Made by a program: the position numbers and the translations under genes. Shown in pieces: positions 33,398 through 46,300 of a stretch of DNA of 64,000 nucleotides; position 1 is the first letter of the stretch, and every line of letters starts with the position of its first letter. The notes beneath the pieces are model-generated. The model was not told the origin of the DNA. It made no database searches and worked only from the letters and a program-made list of their open reading frames with translations. Source of the stretch: Beroe forskalii (Eukaryota; Ctenophora; Nuda; Beroida; Beroidae); contig WFMF01000001.1 of NCBI GenBank assembly GCA_011033025.1, positions 1,417,755 through 1,481,754 on the forward strand, written 5' to 3'.

Positions 33398-35318
33398 TTA
33401 TTGGTAGTACAGTTCCAAGTTACACCCGTCGTGGATTTCATAGTCACTGAGAGCAATGTGATCCTGAAGATTGATATTTAATTAGAGGTGATAAGTGATT
33501 GACCACACGTCCACAGGTCTAAATGAAATTGACCAATCACCGCAACTGTAAACTCATAAACTTGATTTGATTGGTCATAAACCACAGTTCATATCTCTCT
33601 GTTTTTGGGATCTTACGGGTGAGCTAATACCCCGCCGATATTAGATTGAGAGTATTTCATCCCTCAAGACATGGATGAGATTGAGAGGACCATAGTGCAT
33701 ACCGTGCATGTGCAGAGGATGAGTATTCATTATTGGATTGAGGGACTGGAGAGGAGACGGGTATTTTTGGAAAATACCCATCTCCAGACCCTCAATCCAA
33801 TGATGAATACTCTAGAAATATTCACGCGCATTGCACCCAAGGACCCAAATTACCTCAATACCTCGACTTCTGTAGAGGTCATCCTCATTTCGAGAATACC
33901 ATCTTCGAAATGAGTATGAGCTCTACAGCCTGCAGGTGTAGAGGTAATTTAGGTGCAACTGCGTGAAAATGATTAAATTATTGATAGCAGCACCTCCGAT
34001 AGGAATTGTCATACGTCATGAAGAGAAAATGTCAATAAACGTCAATATATAACCGGCAATTCCGTGAAAGCCAGGCAATCGGTAGCGTCATTAAATTCTA
34101 ATATCCTGGAATTTCCACCTTGCATTATGACGGGTTTGTATTTTATTGTTTCATAGTGGAGGGTTTTATTATCTTTATTATGTTGTGGAGCTCTCGTTTG
34201 TAGGATATAAGTAATAATAGCGATTTAGTTCGATTTCATCTTAATTTCCATTTTCCTGTGTTTTTCCAACTTGTAGCATAAAGATGCAGACCGCATCTTA
34301 CGGTCATCTTGATTTAAGCCAGAGCTGTCAAAACATAGTTTAGCTCAGGAGCATTATATTTCGTCTTTATTGCTAAGGTGTCAGATATAAAATGATAGCA
34401 TTTAGGGTGCGTCGGGCAACTGGTCAATGACCAATTTATCGCTATCGAAGTATAGAGCGTCAGAATGCTTTCTTTAGGCACATATGGATGGAATGCCATT
34501 TTGGGAGCTACCCAGGTGACTGCATACGGAAAACCACCCACAGAACATCCCCCACTTCACATATCATAGTCGTAATTTTCCAGTGCTGCAGCGAAAATTC
34601 TCCAACTTCAGAGCGGTTTTAAAACACTTGTGACGGTGGAGTGAGAGAGTGGGCAGTGTAACTCCCATAAACGAACCGGGGAGAGGATACCATATTTAGG
34701 ACTACAGCTTTCAAGACAAATATATATATATCATTATGAGCCGGGGTGGAGTATTATATATATTATAGATGATGCTTATATAGAAATTTCTAGTTTTCGT
34801 ATAAATACCACAGATTCCCCTCTTTGTCAGTTGAACTTTGTGTTAGCGCTTTTTCCTTGCAGTGAAATAATGACTGGTGTTTTTAAGGGAGCGAGAATAG
34901 GGGAATATTGTCAGTTTTGTCGAAGTTTATTGAAACTTTTATTCTATGCCGTCGGTTGAGATAAAAATTAATTTTAGAGATTTAGCAACAAAAGGATAAG
35001 TTTGCCCCTTTGTTTAAAAAGGCGTTGCTAATTTACCTTGAAGATCGTGTACCACTTCTTGAGTACGATTCGTTCCCACTTCGTTCCGGTTTGAGCTGCT
35101 ATCAACTTCTTGAGATCCCCCACAGTATCGTCTGGGTTACACTTCACCCTGGGTGAAATATTTTAAGATATCAGAACTAAAGGAGAGCAGCAAATTTTTC
35201 CGAAATATGAATTGATTGTATTTTGCCAAGAAATTAATTCAACTTTACCATAAAGAATAACAAATATTGTTTACCTGACTTTCTTACCCAGCCGATCATT
35301 ACATGTTATCTCAATCAT
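33398..35318 (-). CDS. UBL5: Ubiquitin-like protein 5 (Hub1)
   Basis: Exons 35318-35275, 35148-35037 and 33463-33398 join in phase 2 and phase 0, each with GT-AG ends, to give exactly 73 residues, the usual UBL5 length. The protein starts [19 protein letters not shown] and ends [10 protein letters not shown]. The invariant block [15 protein letters not shown] and [14 protein letters not shown]-type sequence (here [14 protein letters not shown]) identify it. The C-terminus ends in YYQ instead of the di-glycine of ubiquitin, so it is not conjugated. It binds the HIND motif of spliceosomal SART1/Snu66 and supports splicing; in worms it also acts in the mitochondrial unfolded-protein response. 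Intron 2 (33464-35036) carries two hairpin repeats. The next gene upstream on the same strand is PPME1, ~2 kb away. Confidence 0.95.
33721..33812. repeat. Hairpin repeat in UBL5 intron 2
   Basis: Arms of ~32 bases at 33721-33752 and 33781-33812 pair almost perfectly (gagtattcattattgg... with ...ccaatgatgaatactc). The loop itself contains the palindrome gggtatttttggaaaatacc. Confidence 0.85.
33847..33952. repeat. Second hairpin repeat in UBL5 intron 2
   Basis: Inverted words aaattacctc and gaggtaattt bound nested pairs such as cctcatttcgaga with tcttcgaaatgag and tgtagag with ctctaca. With the hairpin at 33721 this may be one composite MITE of two stem-loops. Confidence 0.7.
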
Positions 35319-36851
35319 GCCTAAGTGGAAGGCAGAGGTTAGAAAACATATATGTCAACAAATATGTTATCATGTTACGTATCATTTCATCGTGGTTATG
35401 TATTCATTTTCGTTTAAATAATACGGTTTGATATTGGAACATGATCGAACCGAATCGATATTTCACTGTAAAGCTGTAAGAGGATAAACTTGACCTTGGA
35501 TTTAAAACGACGCTAGAGAGAGTGAAAAAATTCTCAACGGGTAGTAAGAGTCAAAATAATCAATTATTAATTCTACAGACAGATATGTACAATAACATAA
35601 AATATACATTGGTAATTTATCATAAATTTTAAAACAAAATTTTGCACCTTCCTAAAAAAATATATCTTAACAATTCCATAAGGACTGAAGGTTCCTTCGA
35701 ATCAAGATTCAAGTTTTATTTCTAAAGCATTTTCGGATTTAGTTTAGCCAAGGACCTTACTCCCTTAGTTTTAATGCAATTCAATATAGCATTTCCCCGT
35801 GACATTTCTGATTTCCAATGTATTTAAATGCTGCTGAAAGGGCCATTAGCCATTTTATAAATGGTAAACACCATTATTTCTTGGAAAATCTAACAATATA
35901 CAGTGAATATAATACACATATCATCAACCATCCTAAGCACGTGTGTTCCAATATACTTAACCCATAGGTCTCACAAACAGACTCAAGGTAGACATTTGAC
36001 TGAGATGTCATTACCATAGTTCAAAACCGAGAATTGATGACGATAAATGAACTGCCAGCTTCTCTCTGGTGCAAGAATGAAGATACCATTTCTCCAGACA
36101 GAGTCAAAGTGCACTCTTCATCTCTTGCAAGCAGGTAATCTTAGAGATTACTCAGTGAAGAGACATCACATAATATATACATATTATATAGTGTGTGTAT
36201 CGTACAGAAAGAGGAGGCAGTGAAACGTCATCAATTCCATATTTTAATCTATGATAATGACGTAACTTTTCACTGTCTATAATTCGTTTAAAGACGTGCT
36301 ATGTGGTGCTGGACTGAGATGTACAGGCTGACACTTATTTGAGTGATGTATCTGTAAATCGTTCATCATGATTCAGTGTATTGCTAGACCTGTGTGCTTT
36401 GGTGCGATCTGTAATTTCATTTTGATAGGTTTCGTGGATTTTAATACTATGAAACGTATTTCAATTTAATACTTCATTCATCAGTTGTGTCGATAAAATT
36501 CATTTTCTAGGACATAGGATAATGTGGATAGACGATTTGTAAACATCTATCATATGCAATCGAGGCACCCGAAACATTAGAATAAGTGGCGATACCATTT
36601 CCTCAGAAATAATTGTCCACTGTCCATATTGGGCCATATTATGCTTATTAAGGTAAAGATAATCAAGCAAAAAGAATGGATCTTTTAACAGGTTCAGTCA
36701 CAATTCACAAACTCTGCTCATCTAGTGACACGCCAAATAGTCAGTCACCGCTGAGCTAAGATCCATTAACTGCGATTTGACAGATAATTCTGACTGATCT
36801 AATGTAGATAACAGGTTAAATTTCGCTTATAACTTTCTAACTGTCGTGGCT
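35319..36851. other. Intergenic stretch upstream of UBL5
   Basis: There is no gene that I can support. The right part leads into the 3' UTR of PPME1, whose likely AATAAA (minus strand) is at 36852-36857. A TATA-rich run, cataatatatacatattatata, lies near 36168. Confidence 0.4.
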
Positions 36852-36857
36852 TTTATT
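36852..36857 (-). terminator. Candidate polyadenylation signal of PPME1
   Basis: TTTATT on the plus strand gives AATAAA on the minus strand about 460 bases beyond the PPME1 stop. If used, the minisatellite at 36973-37362 is transcribed as 3' UTR. Confidence 0.45.
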
Positions 36858-36929
36858 AGTTGTGTCTATTGTCCATCATAGCGTGGGTTTCATTACGTTG
36901 TGGTATTGATTCGCTGGTTCATTTCTAGT

Positions 36930-36966
36930 TTCACTGAACATTTCCGGTTCCGCTGTACCGGAAATG
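36930..36966. repeat. Short palindrome catttccggt/accggaaatg
   Basis: A perfect 10-bp stem, catttccggt with accggaaatg, around an 8-base loop lies at the edge of the PPME1-derived minisatellite. Confidence 0.7.
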
Positions 36967-36972
36967 ATAAAC

Positions 36973-37362
36973 TGCTGTTTGAAGGTAACGGTTGCTGTAC
37001 TAGAAGCAAGTTCTGATGTACCGTTTGCTATACTAGCAGCAAGGTCTGATGACTGTTTGTTGAATGTACCGATTGTACCGGTTGCTATTTTAACAGCAAG
37101 GTCTGATGGACTGTTGGTTGAATGTACCGGTTGCTATACTAGCAGCAAGGTCTGATGACCGCTGGTTGAAGGTACCGGTTGCTATACTAGTAGCAAGGTC
37201 TGATGACCGCTGGTTGAAGGTACCGGTTGCTTACTAGCAGCAAGGTCTGATGACTGCTGGTTGAAGGTACCGGTTGCTATACTAGCAGCAAGGTCTTATG
37301 GACTGTTGGTTATCCTAGCAGCAAGGTCTGATGGACTGTTGGTTAAATGTACCGGTTGCTAT
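36973..37362. repeat. Minisatellite derived from the PPME1 coding end
   Basis: Six or more copies of a unit of ~57 bp run through this stretch, each with ggttgctatactagcagc and aaggtctgatg followed by a gaccgctggttgaaggtacc-like segment. Some copies are shortened. Read on the minus strand, a unit is the same sequence that encodes the last ~14 residues of PPME1 and its TAG stop. The copy nearest the gene supplies the actual C-terminus and stop codon, so the array starts inside the coding exon. Confidence 0.85.
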
Positions 37363-40300
37363 GCGTTGTCTCACCAGGAAAGCAGATACCACGTCTGCCA
37401 CCTTTTCAGGCAGGTCCTCGTGCACAGAGTGTCCAGAGTGGTTGAACATTTGCAGTTGGAACTTACCCTGCAAAGTCCACACGATAGGATTAAAGGATTT
37501 CAACAAATTACGATTGGATGTAGAGAATATTATAAATAATACTAAAATTATCCAAATTCAGCATTCTAGGTCTCCCGACTATCTTCGAGAGTTTGAAATA
37601 TAGATAATAATTTCTTTCTTTCCAACTGACCTGCATATGGGCTACAGTGAGCTCTGTATCAAGTCTATCTGGACCAGCCAACAGCAGAAGTTTGGGGGCA
37701 GGTACCGAGAGAAAGAGCTTACTCATGCCAGAGTACCAGCCTGGCCAGTACTTCTCAGTAGCACTCAAGTTCACCTGAAAACAGAAAAGCATCAGAGTTT
37801 GCGAGTGAAAAGGGTTGATTAGAAGAATGTTGAACAACCGAAATCCAAAGTTTGGGCCTTGAATAATACTATTCAAACGTCTGATAAGCCCATGCTAGGG
37901 GAAGTTTTGTTCGATAGCTATATGATGCATTCGTTTCTAAGATTGGTTAGACTTAGAGGTTGGGAAGGATTATAATTATTTGGAAATCAGTCGAAGCCTC
38001 ACGCATCATTTGACGATGAATTAGAGCTACTCAAATTTCAAACATGATACAGAATTCACACATATCCTGATTTGGGGATGGAATCTTTGTTTGGGGGATT
38101 TGATACACATTTCGTACATTCTCGACACAACGTTTGGCGCAACTTTTGAGGCAAAATTTGCGACATTCTCAAAGTAATATTTATTATTTTCAATATTTAT
38201 TATTTCACTCTTAAAGCAACAGTGAAACAGCTGAAAACTATTATTATTATTATGGATTACATTTTTTCAGACTGTCCTATTCAGAGGCGAATTATTAAAC
38301 TTATCAGGCCTTATACCATGAAATAAATTATCACCATGCCCTTAGATCCAACCTAAACTTGCTGAACCAATACCATAACAAATCATCTTAGTTTCATTAA
38401 ACACCCTATCTCCAGTGCTTTGATTCATATACATCATACAAAGAAAATATTATATTAATTCGATAATATGTTTATTCGTGATTATACTGAATATAGTTTA
38501 TTTCATAATTTATAATACGTTTTATTTAATGTCAATATTAAAAAGCTTAAAGCGATAATTCAGTTTGCTACAAATTTAAACGGTTAGAGATCTGCACACA
38601 AATCAGGCACTTTCCCGTCGTTAATCTACCATTTTAAATAGCAATAATGATGTCATCTGTTACTGACCATTCCTCACGCTTCCCCCAAATATTATACCTC
38701 GTGACTTGCGTGACGAAGTGAAATCCGAAGTTTCGAATTTTTGAGAGAGATTACCGATTATGTTTCGTTTACTAATATAACAGAGTAGTTCGGGAAGTGA
38801 TCTCAATGTTCTGGGTTTGACATTGTTTCAACTTTCAAGTTTGGTTCTGGACCTATTTAGCAACACTTAACATATTCTGTAACTATGACTATGATTTGCA
38901 TTAACTCATTAACCAAAACTGCCTAAGTTTAAGTTCAATACATCCAGAGTGAAGTTATTCGATTTGTAAGCTTTGTTGAAGTTCGTTACATTGTGATATG
39001 GTGTTGTTAAATTTCACGTAAGCACGTTTAACTTCGAGCAGATGTGAAAGTTTTCTTGAGTTACCTACGTCATACAATATATCTTTGATTATCATTTACT
39101 ATCCTCAGTGCGAAATTTAGCACGACTGAGCCGGCTGTGGGCATTTTCTTAATTTTCAGTTGCTTTCCTTTCCAATTCATTGAACCTTACCTTATTACTA
39201 AACCACGCGTTATGCCCCTACTATCTTACTGCCAGTATGATCTTGACAGGTTTCTGGCCTAACTAATTTCAAATTTAACAACATATCAACCTCCGTGTGT
39301 TGACATGACACTGTTGTTTCTACCATCAAAGCCAGAGCAGCCTACCACCTGGTGTCACTACTGGTGTCACCATGGTGTCACCAGGTGGTATAAAACAGTT
39401 GCCATGGCAACAAGGCAGGTGGTGTTAATATGGGCATATCAAATACACAGCCCGTGCTATATAACATGTATTTATATACTTGTTATCTTGTTAGCAATTA
39501 AATGAGTTTCTCCTTTTAGCACACTCTGCATTTAGGACTTGACGCATTCCGCAGGTTTTCGTGTATTTTTGGTTGTACAAGGTTTAAAGTTGCATTGAAA
39601 TCCGATTAAGTGAATATATTCAGTATTCACACTGTATGTGCATCAACATTTAGCTTGTTTCTTATCAGATGTATTATTACTTTATAAGGCATTTATAACA
39701 GGGCGCGGCACTGTTCGGTGACCAACTTTCAACTTGAGAATTGTCTTTTCGATGTTATAGGATGGATTTTGAGTTGTAACGAGAAATATGAGCCACCGCT
39801 GAGATTGATGCTGCAAAAATTACAAAACCCATTATCACGAAATATGCATATTGTCATGCCAGTCGTTTAATTTGATTTGTCGCCAGAACTGTTTCTTAAA
39901 CGGTTGAAATTCCACTAATGAAAAACCTTCAATACCCTTAAACTACCAGACCTATTCAATGTTTACTATGCAGTTAGTTCACTGAACATTCATCATGGAA
40001 TTCAAATCTTGATGATCCAAAATTTTCATTCCCAAAAATCATTAGAACGCTGGCCAGTTCTCGAGTTTCTAAAAATAGAAATACCACAGGCTACTGCTAT
40101 ATGAGGAAATATTTTTTATCAGAAAGTACCACGGTTTCAATTTGATTCTTCTTGTGAGGCGACACTTTAGTCAGCCCAAAATAGCGTAGCACGCTCCATT
40201 TGAATCTTAGGTGCATCATCCCGATGGATAGCAATTATCATATCTTCGTTGGCGACTTGAGAACGTTGGAGCATTATCACGGGATTGATCGTGATCTCAA

Positions 40301-43300
40301 TGATTTATTGTGATCAGGCCACCTCAACTTTCTGCGGCCTAATTTATCGCTATCTTCTGAATCTGACAACTTACCTGTTTAAAATCACGAGCAGGCTAAT
40401 AGGGGTTACCGAACTGCAAGATATGAACCACAGTTTCGTTGACATCTTAAGTGAGGGTTAATCGAGATATTTGTCGGTTGAGCTATTGTGTCATGAAGCA
40501 TTATTATATTCGATACTTATCCTAAGACCCAGATAAAATGTCTTTGAAAAGAGTGTCACAACTTCGCGGGAACCTGTCCTTTGTTTGTTGATAATCTAGA
40601 TTCTAGATCTACGGCGTTTATCAAAGTGGTTGATTATCTTAGATGCTCACATATTATGGTACATTCCGGCATGGGAAATCAATTCACGTACTACGTAGTT
40701 TTCTTTTTCTTACATTTTAATTAAGTTTTAAATAACAAGTTAAATTTATATCGGAACACATCTGATGACAAGGTTAACTAAGAATTTTTGGTATCTTTTG
40801 GATTTTCTGACCAGGGCGGGTGTGGTCCTCCGGAATTTGTACACTTGGGAACGAAAAATTGTATTGCCTTTCAACTCACCCGCCAAGTGTATCCCATGTC
40901 TGGTTGTGACGTCATCTCTCCTTCTGACGTCATCACTACCTCTGATGCCTGCATCGATCCCTCTGATGGTGACATCTCAACCCTCTCAGCACCTCCCTCC
41001 TCTATCTCTTCCGCGAGATCTGTACTGGTGTTTGGAACAGGGTTATCAGGGGTGGCAGATCTATCTTTCTTAGTTACTTTCTTAAGCTGTCCTCCCATAC
41101 TGACCTGAAACGATGTAAAGTTTCAACGATCAGCAACAATATAGGCACCAAGTTCGTGGAATTCCCAGGATATGCAATCTGCATCACAGGACATTTTAGA
41201 CATTTGGTTCAACCAAATCTGCCAGTCTAGCCTGATAAAAGGCATGTACTATGCTTACTTCCTGATTCATCCCACGGCCGCATGGATCTTACATACTATG
41301 ACCTGGCTCCTATAACATACCCTTGCGCTCTCGTTATTTCTAAGTTGTCCGCTCTTCAGTACCCATTCAATAGCTTTCCTCTTGTCAGAAAACTTCTTGG
41401 GCCTTCTTTTGAGAACACTCTGAAATGGTATAATTGAAATAAACTCTATTTCACAAGATAAAGCGATTACTAGAGTAGCCCAGACTAAGTCAGTATGCAA
41501 CATTCGAGTGGACAAAGTTGCTCAACGGCTTTTGGTAGTTCTAACTGTCCTTTATCAGAAAAATTAACTGCCCCTCCGTGAATCGACGTCATGGGGGTGC
41601 TAGGGCCACGCCCATTTTTCGCATGGTTAAACGGCTGTAACTCCGGTTCCTTTTGGAGTTGGGAGCAAACCAACCACCTTAAAATGACCGCAATGGACAC
41701 ATTATGTCAGGCGGATGATGGTTCTGAAGCCCTCAGACCTTTCGTTTTCGAGTTAGAGCCAAAAAACTGATTTTTCGTCACCCATGAGCCAACGCAAGGT
41801 AAAAATCGTAACTTTCATTCCTTTTGGAGTAGGGCATGAACCAACCAGGTTAAAATAAGCACTATCACCTAATTATTTGGGATAGATGATGGTTTTGAAG
41901 CCATACGACCTTCTATTTTGTAGAAAATGCACAAAAGAAGAGATTTAAGCAGCTACATAGCCATCGAACCTTATCGAAACTAATATATTTTTTTCTTCTC
42001 CACCAACTCCAGGACGTAAGGTCCATCCGTGAGCAACGGTTACTAGCCCTTCAGATCGTGTAGAATCGATGTAGCTTTAGCATGACATCTGATCTCTATA
42101 GTGACAAGTCGATATTGACCACGCCCTTTTTTAAGGTCACGCGCACGCTTGATATTTCATAACTTGGCTCAGGAAGGTCATAGGACGTAGATCCTCTCTT
42201 TTGAGCACCAACGAAGCTCAAAGACCATGTTTGTATACAACTTGTACCTTAGCATATATGCTTTAAAATGCTCAGAAAGAGAGTTATGGGCGAAAAGCTG
42301 ATTTTTTGGGGCACCAGCTGGATAGCAGAGTCGATTTTTGTATCTTGGCCCAGTAAAGTCGTAGAGAATTCGTTTTGGGCGCAAATGAACTGTAATAGCC
42401 ATGTTTATACACTATACAGTACAACTTGTTAATAAAAATATACCCTAAAATGTTCAGCAAGAGAGTTATGGCCGAAAAACTGATTTTTTGGGTATCCATA
42501 GGGTAAAGAGTAGGCGATTATTGTACCTTAGCGCAGGAAGATTTCAGAGAATTCACTTTGGGCGCAAACAGAGTGCAATTGTCATACTGTTTTATGTACA
42601 ACTTGTTAGTAAGCATATGCCCTTCAATGATCAGGAAGGGAGTTGTGGGCGAAAAACTGATTTTTGGGCACATGTGCTGCATCGTACCTACCTATAATTG
42701 TACCCATTGTCCGCTTCCAATGGGGACCCAATTTGACAACCTGCTGTAGGCAGCCCGTGGTCCAATCTAGTATTGAGTTCGATGTAGTGTAACCTGGAAC
42801 TGAAGGTAGATCAGGAATGCTTCTCAAGAGGATTCCAAGTTGAGGATGATCAAGGCAAGAGGTGGGATGTGAGTCTTGATTTGAATGCCTCGAAGGATGG
42901 AGGACTTAATTGTCTTTTGGAACAACATTCCACAAACTCTGACCAAGAATGGCAGATGAGTGACTGTACAGCGATTATGTGAGGGTTGTTGCCTTCGTAG
43001 AGTCTTTGTATTGGTCTTTAAGAGTATAAGAAGCCTGAAAGCCATACAGTTTATACTTTTACATACGAATTTCTGAACAATTTCTATATAAACATGGCCA
43101 TTAATGTTCTTTTAAGACCAAATCAAAGTTTTACATTCTGTACATCATTGAATGTCCTACTGGGAAGTGTGAATCTAAGACATCAAGAAACTGGAATCCA
43201 TCCAACATGCTTTTACATGCAACATCATTGGATATCCTTCTGAGAAAGGTTGAAGAGGCTTGGTCTGATGTCCCTCCAATGCATATTATGTGAAAGATCT

Positions 43301-46300
43301 GGCAGTGTGCTATACGAAACGACCTAGGATTCTTCATCGAATATGATCACCGTTGACTTGGAAGCTACTGTTTTAAAGTACACCCAATGAATAAAAAGGC
43401 AGGAGCCCTCGATGAAATCGATGTATGATCACTCATTTGCCGTGCTTGGTCTGAGGTTGTGGAATGTTGTTCCAAAAGACAATTAAGTCCTCCATCCTTC
43501 GAGACATTCAAATCAAGTCTGACATCCCACCTCTTGCCTTGACCATCCTCAACTTGGAAGCCTCTTGAGAAGCAATCCTGATCTATCTCAAGTTCCAGGT
43601 TACACTACATCGAACTCAAACTCAATACTAGATTGGACCACGGGCTGCCTACAGCAGGTTGTAAAATTGGGTCCTCATTGGGAGCGGACAATGGGTACAA
43701 TTATAGGAAGGTACTATGCACCACATGTGCCCAAAAATCAGTTTTTCACCCACAAATCCCTTCCTGATCATTGAAGGGCATATGCTTACTAACAAGTTGT
43801 ACGCAAAACAGTATGACAATTGCACTCCGTTTGCGCCAAAAGTAAAGTCTCTGAAATCTTCCTGGGCTAAGGTGCAATAATCACCTCCTCTTTGCCCTAT
43901 GGATACCCAAAACATCAGTTTTTCGCCCATATCTTGCTGAACATTTTAGGGTATATTTTTATTAACAAGTTGTACTGTATAAACATGGCTATTACAATTC
44001 ATTTGTGCCCAAAACGAATTCTCTACAACTTTACTGGGCCAAGATACAAAAATCGACTCTGCTATCCAGCTGGTGCCCCAAAAAATCAGCTTTTCGCCCA
44101 TAACTCTCTTTCTGAGCATATGCTAAGGTACAAGTTGTATACAAACATGGCCTTTGAGCTTCGTTGGTGCTCAAAAGAGAGGATCTACGTCCCATGACCT
44201 TCCTGAGCCAAGTTATGAAATATCAAGCGTGTGCGTGACCTTAAAAAAGGGCGTGGTCAATATCGACTTGTCACCATAGAGATCAGATGGCATGCTAAAG
44301 CTACATCGATTCTACACGATCTGAAGGGCTAGTAACCGTTGCTCACGGATGGACCTTACATCCTGGAGTTGGTGGAGAAGAAAAAAATATATATTAGTTT
44401 CGATAGGGTTCGATGGCTATGTAGCTGCTTAAATCTCTTTTTTTGTGCATTTTCTACAAAATAGAAGGTCGTATGGCTTCAAAACCATCATCTATCCCAA
44501 ATAATTAGGTGATAGCGGTTATTTTAACCTGGTTGGTTCATGCCCTACTCCAAAAGGAATGAAAGTTACGATTTTTACCTTGCGTTGGCTCGCGGGTGAC
44601 GAAAAATCATTTTTTGGCTCTAACTCGAAAACGAAAGGTCTGAGGGCTTCAGAACCATCATCCGCCTGACATAATGTGTCCATTGCGGTCATTTTAAGGT
44701 GGCTGGTTTGCTCCCAACTCCAAAAGGAACCGGAGTTACAGCCGTTTAACCATGCGAAAAATGGGCGTGGCCTAGCACCCCCATGACGTTGATTCACGGA
44801 AGGGCAGTTAATTTTTCTGATAAAGGACAGTTAGAACTACCAAAAACCGTTGAGCAACTTTGTCCACTCGAATGTTGCATACTGACTTAGTCTGGGCTAC
44901 TGGAGTAGATTCTATTTTCAGATCTTACTTTTCTTATTTCGAAGTAATTTAATAATATCCTTTTTTATCCTTTCATGGGTACTTCTGATTCCCTTCTAAG
45001 CTTCTAGGCTAGATTTCAGATATTCATGTGAAATGATTGCAACACATTTGATGATTTGAAAGTCATTATTCATTACTATATTATAATCCATGAGCTAAAG
45101 GACGTTTACTGATGGTTGGATATTTCACAGAAATAAATTTGAATTTAAAAGAGGTTCCAGGAATAGAATATAATTATCGAAATATACAGCCAACGTAGAA
45201 CCTACGTATTTATTGACAGGGTTCGGTGATATCTGATTCTCCTACGGATACGTTCACATGAGCCAATTGATCCGGAAGGATCAACCACCACGGCGGGTGA
45301 CGAAAAATCATTTTTTTGGCTCTAACTCGAAAACGAAAGGTCTGAGGGCTTCAGAACCATCATCCGCCTGACATAATGTGTCCATTGCGGTCATTTTAAG
45401 GTGACTGGTTTGCTCCCAACTCCAAAAGGAACCGGAGTTACAGCCGTTTAACCATGCGAAAAATGGGCGTGGCCCTAGCACCCTCCATGACGTTGATTCA
45501 CGGAAGGGCAGTTAATTTTTCTGATAAAGGACAGTTAGAACTACCAAAAACCGTTGAGCAACTTTGTTCACTCGAATGTTGCATACTGACTTAGTCTGGG
45601 CTACTGGAGTAGATTCTATTTTCAGATCTTACTTTTCTTATTTCGAAGTAATTTAATAATATCCTTTTTTATCCTTTCATGGGTACTTCTGATTCCCTTC
45701 TAAGCTTCTAGGCTAGATTTCAGATATTCATGTGAAATGATTGCAACACATTTGATGATTTGAAAGTCATTATTCATTACTATATTATAATCCATGAGCT
45801 AAAGGACGTTTACTGATGGTTGGATATTTCACAGAAATAAATTTGAATTTAAAAGAGGTTCCAGGAATAGAATATAATTATCGAAATATACAGCCAACGT
45901 AGAACCTACGTATTTATTGACAGGGTTCGGTGATATCTGATTCCCTATTTTAATTCGTGCGTAACACAACTATATCTCCAATGATCCACATACACGGGGT
46001 GTTTGACAAGGGTAAACGACTGTGACGTCATTATCAGGCGTCAGAATGGTGAATTGATGACGCTGAACCGCCTATGATTTTGTGAGGGTTACTATAAATG
46101 GGCACTGGGTATGATCCCTTTCCACCACGCTATCGGCAGCTGTTGCTAATGTAACGCTTGCTTCGCAAACGAGTATATTTATAAATATATATTTGAATAT
46201 TTATATATTATATGGTTTGCGTAGTTTGCGCGCTGTACTGTTTTATATGTAAACGAAAATGCGATAATTTCATAACTTTTTGTTCATAGTTATACAGACT

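Noticed and set aside
36973-37362. Hammerhead-ribozyme-like core CTGATGA followed by GAA in each minisatellite unit
   Set aside because: The GAAAC box and flanking stems are not present, the apparent stem II is only two base pairs, and the sequence is explained as PPME1 coding sequence on the other strand.
42178-44197. Several mirrored 67-101-codon frames as duplicated genes
   Set aside because: They are mirror-image shadows of the foldback arms and are interrupted differently in each arm.
45240-45293. rRNA-like piece in the duplication spacer (gatccggaaggatcaacc)
   Set aside because: Only about a dozen bases resemble the conserved small-subunit rRNA ends and the rest does not fit; chance or filler DNA is more likely.
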